The translations under genes were made by a program, and so were the position numbers. A DNA stretch of 64,000 nt. It comes from Cytobacillus firmus (GTDB lineage: Bacteria > Bacillota > Bacilli > Bacillales > Cytobacillaceae). A model generated the notes under the pieces. That model was not told where the DNA came from. It did not search any database and saw nothing but the letters and a program-made list of their open reading frames with translations. Numbering within the stretch: position 1 is the first letter of the stretch; each line of letters starts with the position of its first letter. The stretch covers positions 1-64,000 of the forward strand of contig NZ_JAMBOJ010000006.1 in assembly GCF_023715565.1 (NCBI RefSeq), read 5' to 3'. Below, piece after piece: positions 27,764 through 37,217 of this stretch.

Positions 27764-28224
27764 TAAAGTGAAACTTCAATCAGTGGGGGGATCCTTATCC
27801 CCCACTGATTGTTAGTTGAACCAATCGGGCCTTTACGGGCAGTTTGCCGCCCACTTATCCTCTTTTTGGTTCCTCTGAGTTTTAAAGTGGGGGCTTACTG
27901 CCCGTTAGACTGCGATAAGGTGAAACTTCAATCAGTGGGGGGGGATCCTTATCCCCCACTGATTGTTAGTTGAACCAATCGGGCCTTTACGGGCAGTTTG
28001 CCGCCCACTTATCCTCTTTTGGTTCCTCTAAGTTTTAAAGTGGGGGCTTACTGCCCGTTAGACTGCGATAAGGTGAAACTTCAATCAGTGGGGGGGATCC
28101 TTATCCCCCACTGATTGTTAGTTGAACCAATCGGGCCTTTACGGGCAGTTTGCCGCCCACTTATCCTCTTTTGGTTCCTCTGAGTTTTAAAGTGGGGGCT
28201 TACTGCCCGTTAGACTGCGATAAA
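27764..28224 (+). repeat. Three tandem copies of a ~152-bp structured repeat
   Basis: Equivalent points (GTGAAACTT) are at 27768, 27920 and 28073, giving periods of 152 and 153 bp. Copies are nearly identical; differences include the length of a G-run and an occasional T. Each unit has a 12-bp hairpin (AATCAGTGGGGG / CCCCCACTGATT) and a larger one closed by ACGGGCAGT / ACTGCCCGT with an inner CCCACTT / AAGTGGG. They fill most of the 680-nt ytwI-ytvI gap. The rest (27594-27763) has no gene; it presumably contains the ytwI promoter. Confidence 0.95.
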
Positions 28225-28274
28225 ATAAACCTGCTATGACTTAGTCTGTTCAAATTAAATAAGGAGGCTATTAC

Positions 28275-29396
28275 TTGAACCCGGCATATATCTATCGGAC
28301 CGTAAGATTTTTCTTTGTCATTGGAGTGGTGATCTTAAGTCTCTATGCTTTCTTATATTTATCCAAAGTGACTTATCCTTTTATTATCGGACTGGCTATT
28401 GCCTTTCTGATTAACCCCTTGGTTAATATAATGGAGGTTAAATGGAAAATTCCAAGGGTTCTCGCAGTCCTCATTGCACTGATTCTTATCTTTGCCATTT
28501 TTGCCGGATTAATCACTTTACTGGTCGCAGAGATCGTATCAGGTGCGGATTATTTGGCAGAAGTCGTTCCGCAGCACCTCGATACCTTAATTGATTTTGT
28601 TGAGCAGTTCTTTGCAGGGCAGATCATCCCTCTTTATAATCAGCTGGCAAGTTTATTTAATAATCTGGGAACAGGACAGCAGGATACCATAATGACGAAT
28701 ATAGAAAACGTCGGGAAGCAATTTGGCTCTACACTGGGAGATTTTATCCAGGCGTTTTTCGAGAAAATCCCTAACATTCTTTCATGGTTTCCCAATGCTG
28801 CCACTGTCCTGATCTTCTCGCTGCTGGCCACTTTTTTTATCAGTAAGGATTGGCACAGACTTTCAGGTATATTCAGCCGCATGCTGCCCAGCCGCGCAAA
28901 GAAAAGTGGCAGAACCATATTTGCTGATCTGCAGAAGGCTTTATTTGGTTTCTTTAAGGCACAGGCTACTTTAGTATCTATTACTACAGTTATCATACTT
29001 ATCGGGCTTCTGATTCTGCGTGTCGATTACGCCATCACAATAGCACTAGTGACTGGCCTTGTCGATATTATTCCCTATCTTGGAACAGGACTGATTTTTG
29101 TGCCGTGGATTATATATGAGGCAATCGGCGGAGAAATGAGCAGGGCACTCGGGCTCGGCATTCTTTATATCATCGTTTTGGTCCAGCGCCAGATAATGGA
29201 GCCAAAGATTCTTTCTTCAAGCATCGGGCTTGATCCTTTAGCTACCCTGATTGCTTTATTTGCCGGTTTTAAACTGATTGGCTTTCTGGGCCTAATTGCA
29301 GGCCCGGTTACTCTTGTACTCATCACTACTCTTCATAAAGCTGGAGTATTCAGGGATATTTGGATGTTTATAAAAGGCACTGAAGAAGCCGATTAG
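28275..29396 (+). CDS. ytvI: Sporulation integral membrane protein YtvI (AI-2E family)
   Basis: This is a 373-residue protein of the AI-2E/PerM family with about eight membrane helices and the C-terminal GLVDIIPYLGTGLIFVPW and GLDPLATLIALFAGFKLIGFLG motifs typical of the group. YtvI is sporulation-associated; its transported substrate is unknown. The start is TTG at 28275 with AAGGAGG 7 nt upstream. It is one of few plus-strand genes here and lies immediately after the tandem repeat array. Confidence 0.92.
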   Translation: MNPAYIYRTVRFFFVIGVVILSLYAFLYLSKVTYPFIIGLAIAFLINPLVNIMEVKWKIPRVLAVLIALILIFAIFAGLITLLVAEIVSGADYLAEVVPQHLDTLIDFVEQFFAGQIIPLYNQLASLFNNLGTGQQDTIMTNIENVGKQFGSTLGDFIQAFFEKIPNILSWFPNAATVLIFSLLATFFISKDWHRLSGIFSRMLPSRAKKSGRTIFADLQKALFGFFKAQATLVSITTVIILIGLLILRVDYAITIALVTGLVDIIPYLGTGLIFVPWIIYEAIGGEMSRALGLGILYIIVLVQRQIMEPKILSSSIGLDPLATLIALFAGFKLIGFLGLIAGPVTLVLITTLHKAGVFRDIWMFIKGTEEAD

Positions 29397-29455
29397 GATG
29401 AAAACCTGTGCATCGCCATCAGTCAATATGATTATAATCCTCCATTAAAATTAAC

Positions 29456-29483
29456 AAGCCGCTCCTGTACATCGGAGCGGCTT
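29456..29483. terminator. Bidirectional terminator between ytvI and fxsA
   Basis: Perfect stem AAGCCGCTCC / GGAGCGGCTT between two convergent genes, with TTTATATA on the plus side. Confidence 0.8.
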
Positions 29484-29498
29484 TATATATAGTTACTT

Positions 29499-29885
29499 TT
29501 ACCGGATTATCGTGATTGTTCCTTTGTTCATCCATTTTTTCAGCCCTATATAAAGCATGTTTTTAAGGACTTTTCTTGCAGAAGGAAGAAGCAAAGTAAA
29601 TCCTAATGCATCCGTAATGAAACCGGGTGCCAGAAGCATTATACCCCCAATAAGGATGCAGGCTCCTTCAAGTATAGTGTCACCAGGCATTTGCCCGCAG
29701 CGCAGCTGTTCCTGGATTTTTCTGATTGTTTCCAGACCCTGTTTTTTAGCGAGATAAGCACCGAGAACACCTGTAAGCAGGATAATCGCAAGTGTAGGCC
29801 ATAGCCCAATGGTATTGCCTGAAAGAAGTAAAAATCCAATTTCAGCAGCTGGAACGATAATCATCAGCAAGAGAATGTAGCGCAT
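29499..29885 (-). CDS. fxsA: FxsA family membrane protein
   Basis: This is a 128-residue membrane protein with the FxsA pattern: a first helix ending EIGFLLLSGNTIGLWPTLAIILLTGVLGAYLAKKQG, followed by GACILIGGIMLLAPGFITDALGFTLLLP. FxsA relieves exclusion of phage T7 by F plasmid in E. coli when overproduced; its normal role is unknown. It lies between ytvI and pyk as in B. subtilis (ytzA). Confidence 0.92.
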   Translation of the reverse strand: MRYILLLMIIVPAAEIGFLLLSGNTIGLWPTLAIILLTGVLGAYLAKKQGLETIRKIQEQLRCGQMPGDTILEGACILIGGIMLLAPGFITDALGFTLLLPSARKVLKNMLYIGLKKWMNKGTITIIR

Positions 29886-29966
29886 GAAGCCACCTCTATT
29901 TTTTTTAGATTTACCATTATTATATCAAACTAGGCACTGAGAATATAACTATTTGTCCTGCATAGA

Positions 29967-29991
29967 AAAAAGGAAGGGTGCCCCTTCCTTT
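29967..29991 (-). terminator. Terminator of pfkA-pyk
   Basis: Stem AAGGAAGGGG / CCCTTCCTT and T6 in minus sense just past the pyk stop. Confidence 0.85.
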
Positions 29992-30003
29992 TACAAATCC
30001 AAA

Positions 30004-31764
30004 TTATAATACACTTGCGTGGCCGTTATAAATTACACCCCGCTGAGAATCAACAGTGATTTCCTGCCCATCCATTAAAAGGGTTGTTGCATTTTCAACT
30101 CCTACAATGACAGGTATGCCAATATTAAGCCCGACAACAGCGGCATGGCTTGTAAGCCCGCCTTCTTCTGTAATAAGCGCACTGCATTTCTCAATCGCAG
30201 GCACCATTTCACGGTCTGAGCCAATCGTAACTAAAATAGAGCCTTCTGTTACCTTCGCTAATGCTTCCTCTGCATTTCTTGCTACAACTACTTTTCCAAA
30301 GGCTGATTTCCGTCCGATTCCTTGCGCCTTAGCAAGAATGTCTCCCACTACATGAATTTTCATTAAGTTGGTGGTTCCCGCTTCACCCACAGGAACACCT
30401 GCTGTAATTACAACTAAATCTCCTGAAGCAACAATTCCGCTGTTCAAGCTTTCTTCAACGGCGATATCAAGCATATCGTCTGTTGTAGCCGCTTTTTGGC
30501 CAATTTGAGGGTATACCCCCCATGTTAAAGATAAACGCCTTGACACATGATCATTAGAAGTAACGGCAACGATTGGTGCTTTAGGACGGTACTTGGAAAT
30601 CATCCTTGCTGTATGGCCGCTTTCAGTTGGAGTGATAATTGCGTTGACATCCAGATTTAGAGCTGTATGTGCCACTGATTCTCCGATGGCATCAGTAATG
30701 TTATGCTCGTTATCTTTGCTGCGATTTGACAGAATCTCTTTATGATCTAATGCAGACTCCGCTCTTGAAGCAATGTTGTGCATAGTCTGCACAGCTTCAA
30801 CAGGATAAGAGCCCGCAGCTGTCTCACCGGATAACATGATCGCATCAGTACCATCAAAAATGGCATTTGCTACATCACTTGCTTCTGCGCGTGTAGGACG
30901 CGGGTTACGCTGCATGGAATCTAGCATTTGCGTAGCAGTAATGACTGGTTTTCCCTGTGCATTGCATTTTTTAATTAATTGCTTTTGTACGAGTGGCACC
31001 TCTTCAGCTGGAATTTCCACTCCAAGGTCTCCGCGCGCTACCATTAGTCCATCAGAAATTTCAAGAATTTCTTCAATATTATCCACACCTTCCTGATTTT
31101 CAATCTTAGGAATGATGTTGATATATGATGCATTGTGCTCTTCAAGCAGCTGTCTGATTTCCAAAACATCAGTAGCTCTGCGGACAAAAGAAGCGGCAAT
31201 GAAATCGACGCCCTGTTCAATACCAAAGATGATATCCTGTGCATCTTTCTCTGTTATGCCAGGAAGATTCACAGAAACACCTGGAACATTGACGCCTTTT
31301 TTATTTTTAAGCGTTCCGCTATTTAAAATTTTTGTGTAGATTTCACTGTTGGCCTTATCAATTTTTGTCACTTCCAAACCAATTAAACCGTCATCAAGCA
31401 AAATTTTGCTTCCTGTGTCCACATCATCAATTAGGCCTGCATAAGTAACAGAAAACTTTTCTGCTGTTCCTTCAACCTCGTTCATGGAAATAATAATGTT
31501 TTCTCCAGCTCTAAGTTCAATCGCGCCATCCACCATATTATTTGTGCGGATTTCAGGTCCTTTAGTGTCTAAAAGGATGGCTACAGTCTTGCCAGTCTTT
31601 GCTGAAGCTTCACGGATATTCTGAATTCTCTGGCCATGTTCCACGAAATCACCATGGGAAAAATTTAGCCGGGCAACATTCATTCCTGCTTCAATAAGCT
31701 GTGTTAACTTTTCAACACTTTCACTGGCAGGTCCAATAGTACAAACGATCTTCGTTTTACGCAT
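30004..31764 (-). CDS. pyk: Pyruvate kinase with C-terminal PEP-utilising domain
   Basis: This 586-residue enzyme makes pyruvate and ATP from phosphoenolpyruvate. It has the TIM barrel with [11 protein letters not shown] and TATQMLDSM, an inserted B domain (about 70-170), and the C domain. An extra C-terminal domain (about 475-586) carries [11 protein letters not shown], the phosphohistidine motif of PEP-utilising enzymes and a hallmark of Bacillus/Geobacillus pyruvate kinases. AGGAGG precedes the ATG. It follows pfkA, forming a glycolytic pair. Confidence 0.98.
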   Translation of the reverse strand: MRKTKIVCTIGPASESVEKLTQLIEAGMNVARLNFSHGDFVEHGQRIQNIREASAKTGKTVAILLDTKGPEIRTNNMVDGAIELRAGENIIISMNEVEGTAEKFSVTYAGLIDDVDTGSKILLDDGLIGLEVTKIDKANSEIYTKILNSGTLKNKKGVNVPGVSVNLPGITEKDAQDIIFGIEQGVDFIAASFVRRATDVLEIRQLLEEHNASYINIIPKIENQEGVDNIEEILEISDGLMVARGDLGVEIPAEEVPLVQKQLIKKCNAQGKPVITATQMLDSMQRNPRPTRAEASDVANAIFDGTDAIMLSGETAAGSYPVEAVQTMHNIASRAESALDHKEILSNRSKDNEHNITDAIGESVAHTALNLDVNAIITPTESGHTARMISKYRPKAPIVAVTSNDHVSRRLSLTWGVYPQIGQKAATTDDMLDIAVEESLNSGIVASGDLVVITAGVPVGEAGTTNLMKIHVVGDILAKAQGIGRKSAFGKVVVARNAEEALAKVTEGSILVTIGSDREMVPAIEKCSALITEEGGLTSHAAVVGLNIGIPVIVGVENATTLLMDGQEITVDSQRGVIYNGHASVL

Positions 31765-31849
31765 TATAAATTACCTCCTGAATTAGTGCAGCTAGATTAC
31801 CGGCACATACGACTTTGGGGAGCCGTGTGCGGGTTTATATGCGGCAAAA

Positions 31850-33134
<1,285 letters not shown>

Positions 33135-33155
33135 AACGTGCCCGAAAGCACGCTT
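33135..33155 (-). terminator. Terminator of accD-accA
   Basis: Stem GCGTGC / GCACGT followed by six T in minus sense, abutting the accA stop. Confidence 0.75.
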
Positions 33156-34133
33156 TTATTTTACCCCAATAAATTCCTTTAAAAACGAATATTGGCCAAT
33201 AGATTTGAACTTGTTGTACCGGTGATCAATCAGCTGGTCTTCAGATAGATCCATCAGATCCTTGAGTGAGTGAGTAAGGACTTCTCTGATTTCCTCAGCC
33301 TGAACCTTGACATCTTTGTGTGCTCCGCCCTTTACCTCTTCAATAATCTCATCCACCACACCCAGTTCTTTTAAGTCCGGCGCAGTGATTCTCATGGATT
33401 CTGCAGCCTTTTTTGCCTGAGATGCATCTTTCCAGAGAATGGCTGCCGCTCCTTCTGGAGAAATAACGGAATATGTGGAGTTTTCTAGCATATGAATATG
33501 GTTTCCTACACCAAGAGCCAGAGCTCCTCCGCTTCCGCCTTCACCAATGACGATACAGATAACCGGGACTCTAAGGCTTGCCATTTCAAACAGGTTCTTG
33601 GCAATTGCCTCACTCTGTCCCCGTTCCTCTGCTGCTTTTCCAGGATAGGCACCTTTTGTATCAATGAAACAGATAATAGGCCTCCGGAATTTATCGGCCT
33701 GCTTCATAAGCCTTAATGCTTTGCGATAGCCTTCAGGATGCGGCATGCCAAAATTCCTGCGGATATTCTCTTTTGTGTCTTTTCCACGCTGATGGCCGAT
33801 GACAGTAACAGGAATCCCCTTAAACTTTGCAATACCGCCAACAATCGCCTCATCATCACCAAAAGCACGATCCCCGTGGCACTCGAAGAAATCTTCAAAA
33901 AGATGAGAGATATAATCCAGTGTAGTCGGCCTTGCGGGATGCCTTGCAATCTGCACACGGTCCCACGGTTTCATATTTTCATATATATCGGCTTCTAATT
34001 TTTCCAAGCGCGCTTCCAGTTTCTCTATCTCAGAAGATAGGTCTACATCAGCTGTTTTGGTAAACTCTTTTAATTCAGCAATCTTTTTTTTCAGTTCCAT
34101 TACCGGACGCTCGAATTCTAATTCTCCTGCCAT
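33156..34133 (-). CDS. accA: Acetyl-CoA carboxylase carboxyltransferase subunit alpha
   Basis: AccA and AccD form the carboxyltransferase that moves CO2 from biotin to acetyl-CoA, giving malonyl-CoA for fatty acid synthesis. It is a 325-residue protein: an N-terminal helical region ([12 protein letters not shown]), then the crotonase-like core with [31 protein letters not shown] and [14 protein letters not shown]. The start overlaps accD by 16 nt, indicating coupled translation and 1:1 supply. Confidence 0.98.
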   Translation of the reverse strand: MAGELEFERPVMELKKKIAELKEFTKTADVDLSSEIEKLEARLEKLEADIYENMKPWDRVQIARHPARPTTLDYISHLFEDFFECHGDRAFGDDEAIVGGIAKFKGIPVTVIGHQRGKDTKENIRRNFGMPHPEGYRKALRLMKQADKFRRPIICFIDTKGAYPGKAAEERGQSEAIAKNLFEMASLRVPVICIVIGEGGSGGALALGVGNHIHMLENSTYSVISPEGAAAILWKDASQAKKAAESMRITAPDLKELGVVDEIIEEVKGGAHKDVKVQAEEIREVLTHSLKDLMDLSEDQLIDHRYNKFKSIGQYSFLKEFIGVK

Positions 34134-34996
34134 TGGAAGTCACCTCCTGGTTGATGTATGGATAAAATAGCTGATATCTTGCCTTTTAACTCTGTTCTCG
34201 GAATTACTGCATCCAATTGACCGCATTTTAATAAGAATTCTGCTGTCTGGAAGTCTTCCGGCAATTCTTCACGGATCGTTTGTTCAATGATCCTCCGCCC
34301 CGCAAATCCAATCAAAGCACCAGGTTCTGCCAAATTATAGTCCCCTAGTGAAGCAAAGCTTGCAGACACACCGCCTGTTGTCGGATGAGTCATGATTGAA
34401 ATAATAAGACCTCCATTATCACTGAATCTTTTTAGTGCTACACTTGTCTTTGCCATTTGCATCAGGCTTAAGACGCCTTCCTGCATTCTTGCACCGCCTG
34501 AAGCAGTAAATATTATAAAGGGAACTCGCAATTCATCAGCTTTTTCAATGGCACGGGTAATTTTCTCTCCGACTACTGAACCCATACTTCCCATTCTGAA
34601 TGTGGAATCCATAACAGCTACTGCAATCTTTTGACCATCTACAGTGCCTGTCCCAGTCACTACCGCTTCATTTATCTTTGTCTTTTCCCGATCCTTCTCC
34701 AGCTTTTCAATATAATCCGGGAAATTCAGAGGATTTTCTGAAATCATGTTCGCGTTAATTTCTTCAAAACTATTAGCATCCAAAAAGCTTGCCAAGCGCT
34801 CTTTTGAATTCATGGTGTGGTGATAATGACAGTGGAAACACACTTTAAGATTCTTGACCAATTCTTTGGTATACATGATTTTCTTGCAGTTTGGACACTT
34901 TGTCATGATTCCTTCCGGCACATCCTGCTTTGCCGTTTCCGATGGAATGGTTGCATATTTCTTCTTCTTCGTCTTAGTAAAAATATCTTTAAGCAA
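34118..34996 (-). CDS. accD: Acetyl-CoA carboxylase carboxyltransferase subunit beta
   Basis: This is the 292-residue partner of AccA. An N-terminal zinc ribbon (CPNC, about residues 34-37, then CFHC about 53-56) precedes the crotonase-like domain with [29 protein letters not shown] and [14 protein letters not shown]. The start MLKDIF matches the Bacillus homologue; GGAGG is upstream. A TGGTCAGACCA operator lies about 50 nt before the start codon. Confidence 0.98.
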   Translation of the reverse strand: MLKDIFTKTKKKKYATIPSETAKQDVPEGIMTKCPNCKKIMYTKELVKNLKVCFHCHYHHTMNSKERLASFLDANSFEEINANMISENPLNFPDYIEKLEKDREKTKINEAVVTGTGTVDGQKIAVAVMDSTFRMGSMGSVVGEKITRAIEKADELRVPFIIFTASGGARMQEGVLSLMQMAKTSVALKRFSDNGGLIISIMTHPTTGGVSASFASLGDYNLAEPGALIGFAGRRIIEQTIREELPEDFQTAEFLLKCGQLDAVIPRTELKGKISAILSIHQPGGDFQWQEN

Positions 34997-35043
34997 GATG
35001 AAACCTCCCTGATAATCGCTGAATCATTTCCATTAATTTCACA

Positions 35044-35058
35044 AGTGGTCAGACCACT
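35044..35058. promoter_or_regulatory. Palindromic operator upstream of accD
   Basis: AGTGGTCAGACCACT is a perfect 15-bp palindrome with a central A, 48 nt upstream of accD. The TGGTNNGACCA-like core is the type bound by FadR-subfamily GntR regulators, and a gene for one lies 100 bp upstream. The same core recurs before ytsJ at 37154. Confidence 0.7.
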
Positions 35059-35158
35059 GATTTAAAAATGAATGCCTAACTTTTCTAGGCTTCATTTATG
35101 CTTGACTGATTATTTAAATATAGATGATATGATAAATAAATTCTGCAAAAAATTGTCG

Positions 35159-35782
35159 TTAATTCTTCGACAATTTTCTTAAATTTCTATATACACGAAC
35201 AACTTCGGAATCTTTTCTGGAAATCAAGGTATCAATCAGCTCTGCATATTGCTGCTTGGTTATCATCATTTTCTCTAAATCCAACGAATTATAATAATCT
35301 TTGAGAATGATCCAAATACGGAGGAACAGATGATTATCTGCAAGTGTGACGATTTCAAGAAAAAAGTCATCATCTGTGTAGTCTGCCTCCAGGGTCCATT
35401 TTTTGAACCTGAGAAGCCGATCTTCACTAGCCTTTTGAATTATTAGCCATAAACAATCAAGTTCGATCAGAAACTTGGTTTCTTTAACATCTCTTATAGA
35501 TTTCTTATCCTGAAGAATGAACGTGCTGAGCAGCTGTACGAGCTGATGCCCCCTAAAATCCCTCATAAAAGTCCCCTCGCCTCTCCTTGTCTCAATTAAG
35601 CCAAGAAGTTCAAGGGCTCTTAATGCTTCCCGAACGGAAGAGCGCCCGACACCCAGGCGCTCTGACAGCTCTCTTTCGGAAGGCAATCGATCTCCAGGCT
35701 TAAGGCCATCATGTTCAATCATGGTCCTAAGCTGTTTGACAATGCCTATATAAACCTTCGTGTTATTTTGAGGTGAATTCAA
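35159..35782 (-). CDS. FadR-subfamily GntR transcriptional regulator
   Basis: This is a 207-residue regulator. The N-terminal winged helix (about 8-75) contains KPGDRLPSERELSERLGVGRSSVREALRALELLGLIETRRGEGTF, the GntR signature. The C-terminal ~120 residues form a helical FCD-like effector domain. Start is TTG at 35780-35782 with AAAGGTGAG upstream. It follows ytsJ by 8 nt (same operon) and precedes accD. From the operators it is inferred to control ytsJ (and so itself) and accDA; the effector is unknown, with an acyl-CoA or central metabolite plausible. Confidence 0.85.
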   Translation of the reverse strand: MNSPQNNTKVYIGIVKQLRTMIEHDGLKPGDRLPSERELSERLGVGRSSVREALRALELLGLIETRRGEGTFMRDFRGHQLVQLLSTFILQDKKSIRDVKETKFLIELDCLWLIIQKASEDRLLRFKKWTLEADYTDDDFFLEIVTLADNHLFLRIWIILKDYYNSLDLEKMMITKQQYAELIDTLISRKDSEVVRVYRNLRKLSKN

Positions 35783-35790
35783 TTATGGAT

Positions 35791-37029
35791 TCACTCACCT
35801 TTTCCAATGACTGCAAGTTGCTTCGTTTTTTCCTTCACTTCTTCAGGATCAACTTTAATGCGGGCAACGCCAGTCTCCATAGCTGCCTTTGCTACAGCAG
35901 CTGCAACTTCAGGTGCGACACGGGAATCGAATGGCCCCGGGATGACATAATCTGCATTCAATTCATCCTGGTGCACCAGATTAGCAATGGCTTCTACAGC
36001 AGCCACTTTCATTTTCTCATTGATATGAGTTGCACGGACATCCAGTGCTCCGCGGAAAATTCCAGGGAAAGCCAATACATTGTTTACCTGGTTTGGAAAA
36101 TCAGATCTTCCAGTTCCAACCACCATTGCTCCAGCCGCTTTCGCTTCTTCAGGCATAATTTCAGGAGTTGGATTAGCCATGGCGAATATAATCGGATCTT
36201 GATTCATAGTGCCAATCATCTCAGCCGTCAGTGCTCCGGCAGCAGAAACCCCGATGAATACGTCAGCACCTTTAATAACATCTGCAAGGCTTCCATTCAC
36301 ATTCTCGCGATTCGTGTACTTTGCAACTTCATTTTTAATTTCATTCATACCCTGCGGCCGGCCTTCATAAATAGCACCTTTAGTGTCACACATAATGATA
36401 TCGCGAACACCGTAGCTGTATAAAAGTTTAATAATGGCAATCCCGGCAGCACCGGCACCATTTGCGACTACCTTAATTTCATTCATTTTCTTCCCGGAAA
36501 GCTTCAGGGCATTTACTAGGCCTGCAACAGTTACAATGGCAGTCCCATGCTGATCATCATGAAAAACGGGAATGTTTGTTTCCTTCTTTAATCGCTCTTC
36601 TACATAAAAGCAATTTGGAGCAGCAATGTCTTCAAGGTTTACGCCTCCAAATGTAGGCTCGAGAAGTTTTACAGTCTCAACAATTTTATCTACGTCTGTC
36701 GTATTAAGGCAAATTGGAAATGCATCCACTCCTGCAAAACTTTTGAAAAGTACAGCTTTTCCTTCCATTACAGGCAGGGCAGCTTCCGGCCCAATATTCC
36801 CCAGCCCCAGCACTGCTGTTCCATCGGAAACGACCGCGACCATGTTGCCTTTCATCGTATATTCATAGACAGTGTCGGGCTTATCATAAATTTCCTTGCA
36901 GGGCTCAGCAACCCCCGGTGAGTAAGCAAGACTTAAGTCTTTGGCATTTCGCACCTGTACTTTAGATTTAGATTCCAATTTCCCTTTATTAGCTCTATGC
37001 ATATGCAAAGCTTCTTCGCGTAAGGTCAA
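35791..37029 (-). CDS. ytsJ: NAD(P)-dependent malic enzyme
   Basis: The enzyme decarboxylates malate to pyruvate with formation of NAD(P)H; YtsJ of B. subtilis is the NADP-dependent main form. The 412-residue protein has LAYSPGVAEPCKEI, the divalent metal site FHDDQHGTAIV, and a Rossmann GAGAAGIAI. The start is TTG at 37027-37029, 8 nt after GAGGAG; the GTG three codons earlier is too close to it. It is co-transcribed with the gntR gene and carries an operator downstream of its promoter. Confidence 0.96.
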   Translation of the reverse strand: MTLREEALHMHRANKGKLESKSKVQVRNAKDLSLAYSPGVAEPCKEIYDKPDTVYEYTMKGNMVAVVSDGTAVLGLGNIGPEAALPVMEGKAVLFKSFAGVDAFPICLNTTDVDKIVETVKLLEPTFGGVNLEDIAAPNCFYVEERLKKETNIPVFHDDQHGTAIVTVAGLVNALKLSGKKMNEIKVVANGAGAAGIAIIKLLYSYGVRDIIMCDTKGAIYEGRPQGMNEIKNEVAKYTNRENVNGSLADVIKGADVFIGVSAAGALTAEMIGTMNQDPIIFAMANPTPEIMPEEAKAAGAMVVGTGRSDFPNQVNNVLAFPGIFRGALDVRATHINEKMKVAAVEAIANLVHQDELNADYVIPGPFDSRVAPEVAAAVAKAAMETGVARIKVDPEEVKEKTKQLAVIGKGE

Positions 37030-37151
37030 AATTTTCACTCCTCATATTCCGGATAGGATTATATATAAACATAGACTTGACGAATACATGCTTTAAACCC
37101 TGCTGCAGTCTGTTTCAGTATCAGACTAAACAGGGCTTTTCTTTCGCTCAC

Positions 37152-37166
37152 AGTGGTCAGACCAGT
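37152..37166. promoter_or_regulatory. Palindromic operator upstream of ytsJ
   Basis: AGTGGTCAGACCAGT, with an 11-bp perfect core TGGTCAGACCA (37154-37164). It lies about 20 nt downstream of the -10 box, where binding would block transcription. It differs from the accD operator by one base. Confidence 0.7.
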
Positions 37167-37183
37167 TTATTTTTCTTCTTACA

Positions 37184-37211
37184 AATATACCATAATTGTT
37201 ATTGTTGTAAA
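37184..37211 (-). promoter_or_regulatory. Promoter of ytsJ-gntR
   Basis: TTTACA (37206-37211), 16 nt, TATATT (37184-37189) in minus sense, in the dnaE-ytsJ gap. Confidence 0.55.
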
Positions 37212-37217
37212 GGGTAA

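Noticed and set aside
27764-28224. CRISPR array or retron reading of the triple repeat
   Set aside because: Units are ~152 bp and wholly repeated with no unique spacers; no cas genes or reverse transcriptase nearby.
35065-35095. Hairpin GCCTA/TAGGC after the gntR stop as a full terminator
   Set aside because: The stem is short and the T-tract interrupted; read-through from ytsJ-gntR into accDA remains possible, so no terminator was called.
35773-36423. 216-codon plus-strand frame opposite ytsJ
   Set aside because: Shadow of the malic enzyme gene; cysteine- and serine-rich translation typical of antisense frames.
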